A DNA stretch of 37,583 nucleotides from Pseudomonadota bacterium (GTDB taxonomy: Bacteria; Pseudomonadota; Gammaproteobacteria; Steroidobacterales; Steroidobacteraceae): positions 1 through 37,583 of the forward strand of contig CANGJP010000018.1 of NCBI GenBank assembly GCA_947454465.1. Reading direction: 5' to 3'. The translations under genes were made by a program, and so were the position numbers. Below, one piece after another: positions 34,595 to 37,583 of the stretch. The first letter of the stretch is position 1, and each line of letters starts with the position of its first letter. The notes below the pieces were generated by a model. It did not search any database. It had not been told where the DNA came from and saw only the letters and a program-made list of their open reading frames with translations.

Positions 34595-35245
34595 ATGACT
34601 ATGACTAACAAAATCAAGCGCATAACAGCATTAATTTCAGCTATTTTTCTCATTACCGCCTGCAGCCCATCCAACCAAGATACATCAACACCAGTTAAAT
34701 CTATACCGAACACCGCCAACCAATCAACGCTCGAAAAAAACTGTCAATCAGGGGAAGCAAAAGCGTGTTACATGTTAGGTACCTCATTAATTGACAGTCA
34801 CAACATTGACAAGGACTACCAAAAAATAGTGGGTTTAATCCAGAAAGCTTGCGACGGTGCATATTTCCCTGCTTGTAGCCACTTAGCTTCACTATACGAA
34901 AAAGGACTATACACTGAGCAAGATTTCACCAAAGCCGCCCTGCTCTACAGAAAGTCGTGTGAATCAGGGAATATACAAACCTGCACACAACTAGGAAACC
35001 TCTACTATATCGGACAAGGCGTAGATCAAAACTTTAAAAAAGCAGCGGAACTACTGCAAATTTCTTGCGACGCGAACGATGCACAAGCGTGTAGCCTACT
35101 CGGGGTTTTGCATATCAACGGCGAAGGGGTTAGCCAAAGTGATGACGAAGCGCTGAAATACTATGGAAAAAGCTGCAATATGAAGTATGAAAATGGCTGC
35201 GAACTGCTATCCAAACTACAGGTAAAACTTCATCGATATAATTAG
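34595..35245 (+). CDS. Sel1-repeat lipoprotein with regular Cys pairs (Hcp-like)
   Basis: Lipoprotein of 216 residues; lipobox ITAC (Cys23). Residues 46-210 are Sel1-like repeats with an exact 36-residue period. Each repeat ends with Cys-x7-Cys: 50/58, 86/94, 122/130, 158/166 and 194/202. This is the layout of Helicobacter Hcp-type proteins, in which each Cys pair forms a disulfide bridge within the repeat. The protein should therefore fold outside the cytoplasm as a right-handed superhelix that binds peptides or other proteins. The composition is AT-richer than the genes to the left. It converges on the small secreted-protein gene 42 bases downstream. The start is the ATG at 34595; partner unknown. 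Confidence 0.85.
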   Translation: MTMTNKIKRITALISAIFLITACSPSNQDTSTPVKSIPNTANQSTLEKNCQSGEAKACYMLGTSLIDSHNIDKDYQKIVGLIQKACDGAYFPACSHLASLYEKGLYTEQDFTKAALLYRKSCESGNIQTCTQLGNLYYIGQGVDQNFKKAAELLQISCDANDAQACSLLGVLHINGEGVSQSDDEALKYYGKSCNMKYENGCELLSKLQVKLHRYN

Positions 35246-35287
35246 CACCGTACTGAGATTAATGCATCTTTCAAACTACGCTGTAGG

Positions 35288-35647
35288 TTAATCTGAAAGC
35301 CACTGCACCCGAAAGCCCACTCCAGACGCTGCCACAAACTTAGGGAACCCAATGGCATCTGACAAATACTTCCATGGCTTAGGCAACGGAGTATTTTGAT
35401 CTTGGTGCAAAAACTGATCGAAAATTCCGTGCTCACCCAATAGCTTGTCGCAACTAATACCAAAAGTATGGATTCGATAAATTCCTCGCTTAAAGTGCAG
35501 TCCCTCAACCCAAGCATCCTGTTGGACTACCAATTTACCGCAAGGTGGCGTTTGAGGACCTTGCGCCCAACAGCCCGACGTCGTTGAGAGTAATAGCGCT
35601 GACCACAACGAGCACCTCCATGCGGAATTGAATAAATTGATCGCCAT
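35288..35647 (-). CDS. Small secreted protein, unknown function
   Basis: A 119-residue protein with an N-terminal signal peptide (hydrophobic LWSALLLSTTSGCWA, cleavage before QGP). The mature part has two clear segments: Pro/Cys-rich GPQTPPCGKLVVQQDAWVEGLHFKRGIYRIHTFGISCDKLLGEHG, then IFDQFLHQDQNTPLPKPWKYLSDAIGFPKFVAASGVGFRVQW. Cys37 and Cys67-like residues may form a disulfide. The second segment reminds me of a short domain found at the C-terminus of secreted proteins, but I cannot name the family. It is the only minus-strand gene in this part of the window. The start is ATG at 35647; the frame shadowing its 3' part is spurious. Confidence 0.6.
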   Translation of the reverse strand: MAINLFNSAWRCSLWSALLLSTTSGCWAQGPQTPPCGKLVVQQDAWVEGLHFKRGIYRIHTFGISCDKLLGEHGIFDQFLHQDQNTPLPKPWKYLSDAIGFPKFVAASGVGFRVQWLSD

Positions 35648-35791
35648 ATATACAAACCTTGTAAATAAAAAAGGGTATAAATATCAATAAGTTAAGAATA
35701 ACTTACATTAACCCCGCCCAAGTCTGCAGCAGACAGCACACGATAAAACCTGAACACATCCTGAATAAAACAGGTAGGATCGCCAAATAAA

Positions 35792-35812
35792 GACAATTCT
35801 TAACGAATTGTC
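35792..35812 (+). promoter_or_regulatory. Inverted repeat upstream of the VirK-family gene
   Basis: GACAATTC (35792-35799), five bases, GAATTGTC (35805-35812): exact eight-base arms, 53 bases before the start codon. A TATAAA at 35842-35847 is a likely -10 with no good -35. A direct repeat ATAGATAG occurs at 35821-35828 and 35847-35854. The layout suits an activator site upstream of a weak promoter. Confidence 0.4.
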
Positions 35813-35864
35813 AGATAACTATAGATAGCGACTTGTCGAATTATAAATAGATAGTGGGGGTGGC

Positions 35865-36878
35865 ATGATAAATGCCAAATTAAGTTATTCCGTAGCTAAG
35901 CAGTGCTATGAAAATAGACAAAGTCTCAAAAAGCGGATCAGCCTTGCTCTTAAATTGTGTTTAGTTTTCCCAAAACTGGCAGGTGAGATCGAATCATTTT
36001 TTTCAGCGACGCCTGCCCGCCAATTCATCATGAATCTACCTGGATTCAGAACCTGCATTTACAAACAACAGGTTCACCGTTGTTTTTATCGAGGTAGCAA
36101 ACACACCGAACGTATCAACTTTTTAAAAGAACACTTTCAATTATTAGAACGATACTACTGCGAGCCCAGACTTAAAGAATTTTATACTGCATCTGCTGCG
36201 CCATTGACGATATGTCATGGAACAGCACAAGTATCTTTTTCCATCCAATACCAGCACCACATTTCACGTGAAGGTTTACTGTCTCTACTTTTAAAAATTA
36301 ATGGTATCGGATTGTGTCGAATTTCATTCTGGATCACAGAACTCAATGGAAGGAATACACTCTGCATTGGCGCTCTACAGGGAGGAAAAGACGTTATCGA
36401 TGAAATACGAGAATTTACTAAGCTTTTTTGGGGCATACGCCCCCAAATTATGGCGCTGATCGCACTACGAATTTTTGCAAAGTCATTAAACATTCAACAG
36501 ATATTTACTTTCAGTAAAAAGCATCTTTACTCGAAGAAAATAGCAGAAAAAAACACCATTGATACTCTCTGGGACACACAAGGCGCCACCGTAATCCCTG
36601 CGTCTCCATTTATTAAACTCGAATTGATCACGCCACGTAAAAAACTTACTGATGTGCCGACACATAAACGCAGTCTATACAAAAAAAGATATGCCTTCCT
36701 AGACAACTTAGAACCGATACTCAATACGTATTTTGGATCACTAGTAACTCAACAATCGCCAGTACTCAATCATTCGAATGCCCATACCGAAGACACACCA
36801 ACGCAAACAACATCCCACAACATAATAACCTTAACTTATCCGAAACATATTTCCATACTTGAAACCATCGAGCCGTAA
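35865..36878 (+). CDS. VirK/YbjX (DUF535) family protein
   Basis: Cytoplasmic protein of 337 residues in the DUF535 family. Recognisable parts: YRGSKHTERINFLKEHFQLLERYY, SISREG-type QHHISREGLLSLLLKINGIGLCRISFWITELNGRNTLCIGALQGGKDVIDEIREFTKLFWGIRPQIMALIALRIFAKSLNIQQIF, then VSKKHLY-like segment SKKHLYSKK. In Shigella and Salmonella the family (VirK, YbjX) affects virulence and resistance to antimicrobial peptides, and ybjX/virK are under PhoP control. The C-terminal about 40 residues are Thr/Ser/Asn-rich and probably disordered. Start: ATG at 35865 with GGGGGTGG upstream. The gene is AT-rich. Confidence 0.85.
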   Translation: MINAKLSYSVAKQCYENRQSLKKRISLALKLCLVFPKLAGEIESFFSATPARQFIMNLPGFRTCIYKQQVHRCFYRGSKHTERINFLKEHFQLLERYYCEPRLKEFYTASAAPLTICHGTAQVSFSIQYQHHISREGLLSLLLKINGIGLCRISFWITELNGRNTLCIGALQGGKDVIDEIREFTKLFWGIRPQIMALIALRIFAKSLNIQQIFTFSKKHLYSKKIAEKNTIDTLWDTQGATVIPASPFIKLELITPRKKLTDVPTHKRSLYKKRYAFLDNLEPILNTYFGSLVTQQSPVLNHSNAHTEDTPTQTTSHNIITLTYPKHISILETIEP

Positions 36879-37116
36879 TAGGCATTCATAACTGAATACC
36901 AATATACCAACCCAAAACCCAGGTTCAAAACAACCAAAACGCCTAAATTTGGGATGCACCACAATCACATCTACGGCTCGTCTTATCCCAAAAAGCCATT
37001 AACGCTCAAAGTCAAGAATGCAGGACGTTGTCAATCACCAAAAAATTAGACTTTAAATAGACGGTATCGGTGATTTACTCTGTCATTCTAGGCCGATTTT
37101 CGGTACCTTTTGGGTA
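36879..37116. other. Intergenic gap before recC
   Basis: No gene, terminator or convincing promoter visible. TTGTCA at about 37029 followed by AT-rich sequence is a weak promoter candidate for recC. Confidence 0.3.
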
Positions 37117-37583
37117 ATGATAAAAGCTTACTTTTCCAACCAAATTGAAACCCTTACCGCTCGCTTGGTTGAACAAATAGGCGATCCTGATGGTGATGTT
37201 TTTCGTGCCGATGAAGTCATTGTTCACAGCACCGCACACAGGCGCTATCTTTCATTAGCAATTGCACGTCGGCAGCAAATCTTTGCCAATGTAAAATTTT
37301 CATTCCTTGCAAGATGGTTGTGGCGGCAAATTGGCAAGGTGGTACCTGAAGTACCCGAACAGTCGCCGTTTGCCACAGTCGAATTGTCGTGGCGCGTCTT
37401 TGGAATATTGGGACAATCATCATGGGTAAACAACCACCCTCGCCTGTCCTCTTATTTATCCAAAGCAGATCCACTAATGCGTTATGAGTTAGCGCAGCAG
37501 ATTGCTCGCACGTTCGAACAATACACCACCTACCGCACTGACTGGCTCAGCCAGTGGGCCCAAGGGCAGTTAGTTAAAACAGG
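37117..37583 (+). CDS. recC: Exodeoxyribonuclease V gamma subunit RecC (3' end beyond window)
   Basis: N-terminal 155 residues of RecC, the Chi-recognising subunit of the RecBCD helicase-nuclease that processes double-strand breaks. The reading begins MIKAYFSNQIETLTARLVEQIGD and continues with DEVIVHSTAHRRYLSLAIARR, FSFLARWLWRQIGKVVPEVPEQSPFA, LSWRVFGIL, YLSKADPLMRYELAQQIARTFEQYTTYRTDWLSQW. This matches the RecC N-terminal domain, and the wording is closest to Betaproteobacterial RecC as I recall it. The frame is open to the window edge; the family is usually over 1000 residues. There is no strong ribosome binding site before the ATG at 37117. recB and recD normally follow downstream. Confidence 0.93.
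   Translation, partial: MIKAYFSNQIETLTARLVEQIGDPDGDVFRADEVIVHSTAHRRYLSLAIARRQQIFANVKFSFLARWLWRQIGKVVPEVPEQSPFATVELSWRVFGILGQSSWVNNHPRLSSYLSKADPLMRYELAQQIARTFEQYTTYRTDWLSQWAQGQLVKT

Overview
The window reads as the chromosome of a Gram-negative proteobacterium. The RecC N-terminus, the DUF3025 protein and the HrpA sequence point to Betaproteobacteria, with some Xanthomonadales-like gammaproteobacterial flavour in the branched-chain amino-acid genes. Base composition is moderate, with two visibly AT-richer patches (about 8.3-10.3 kb and 34.5-37 kb). I see no tRNA, rRNA, CRISPR array, insertion sequence or phage gene. Family assignments are from memory of the protein families; no database search was run.

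Layout. (1) 1-6206, minus strand: a glycine-zipper envelope protein, a PepSY protein, a PhoP/PhoQ-type two-component system and the start of hrpA, possibly one operon. (2) 6452-8139, plus: etfB-etfA. (3) 8380-10360, plus: an AT-rich accessory module with a nicotinamide-dependent epimerase/reductase gene broken by an in-frame TGA, a DUF1330 gene and an HxlR regulator. A symmetric set of half-sites lies over the promoter. (4) 10380-15081, minus: peroxiredoxin, ilvD, an EamA transporter and an M17 aminopeptidase. (5) 15440-22352, plus: ilvC-leuA-ilvE, a terminator, then leuC-leuD-leuB, preceded by a leader with a terminator that may be an attenuator. (6) 22416-22609: a possible small RNA. (7) 22673-26203, minus: dnaE. 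(8) 26504-31314: a secreted metallophosphoesterase (plus), then a minus-strand set of envelope genes (SUMF1-like protein, SOUL protein and a three-lipoprotein CsgG/DUF4810/DUF799 operon). (9) 31439-34474, plus: DUF3293, an atypical SDR, a TIGR01777 epimerase and DUF3025. (10) 34595-37583: a disulfide-patterned Sel1 lipoprotein, a small secreted protein (minus), a VirK/YbjX-family protein and the N-terminus of RecC.

How it fits together. IlvD, IlvC, IlvE and LeuABCD cover valine, isoleucine and leucine synthesis except acetolactate synthase (and threonine deaminase), which must lie elsewhere. The envelope theme recurs: a PhoPQ-type system with a PepSY partner at one end, a VirK/YbjX protein (a family under PhoP control in enterobacteria) at the other, and several lipoproteins between. 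The most system-like uncharacterised unit is the overlapping CsgG/DUF4810/DUF799 lipoprotein operon. The clearest local regulatory architecture is the operator array of the HxlR module.
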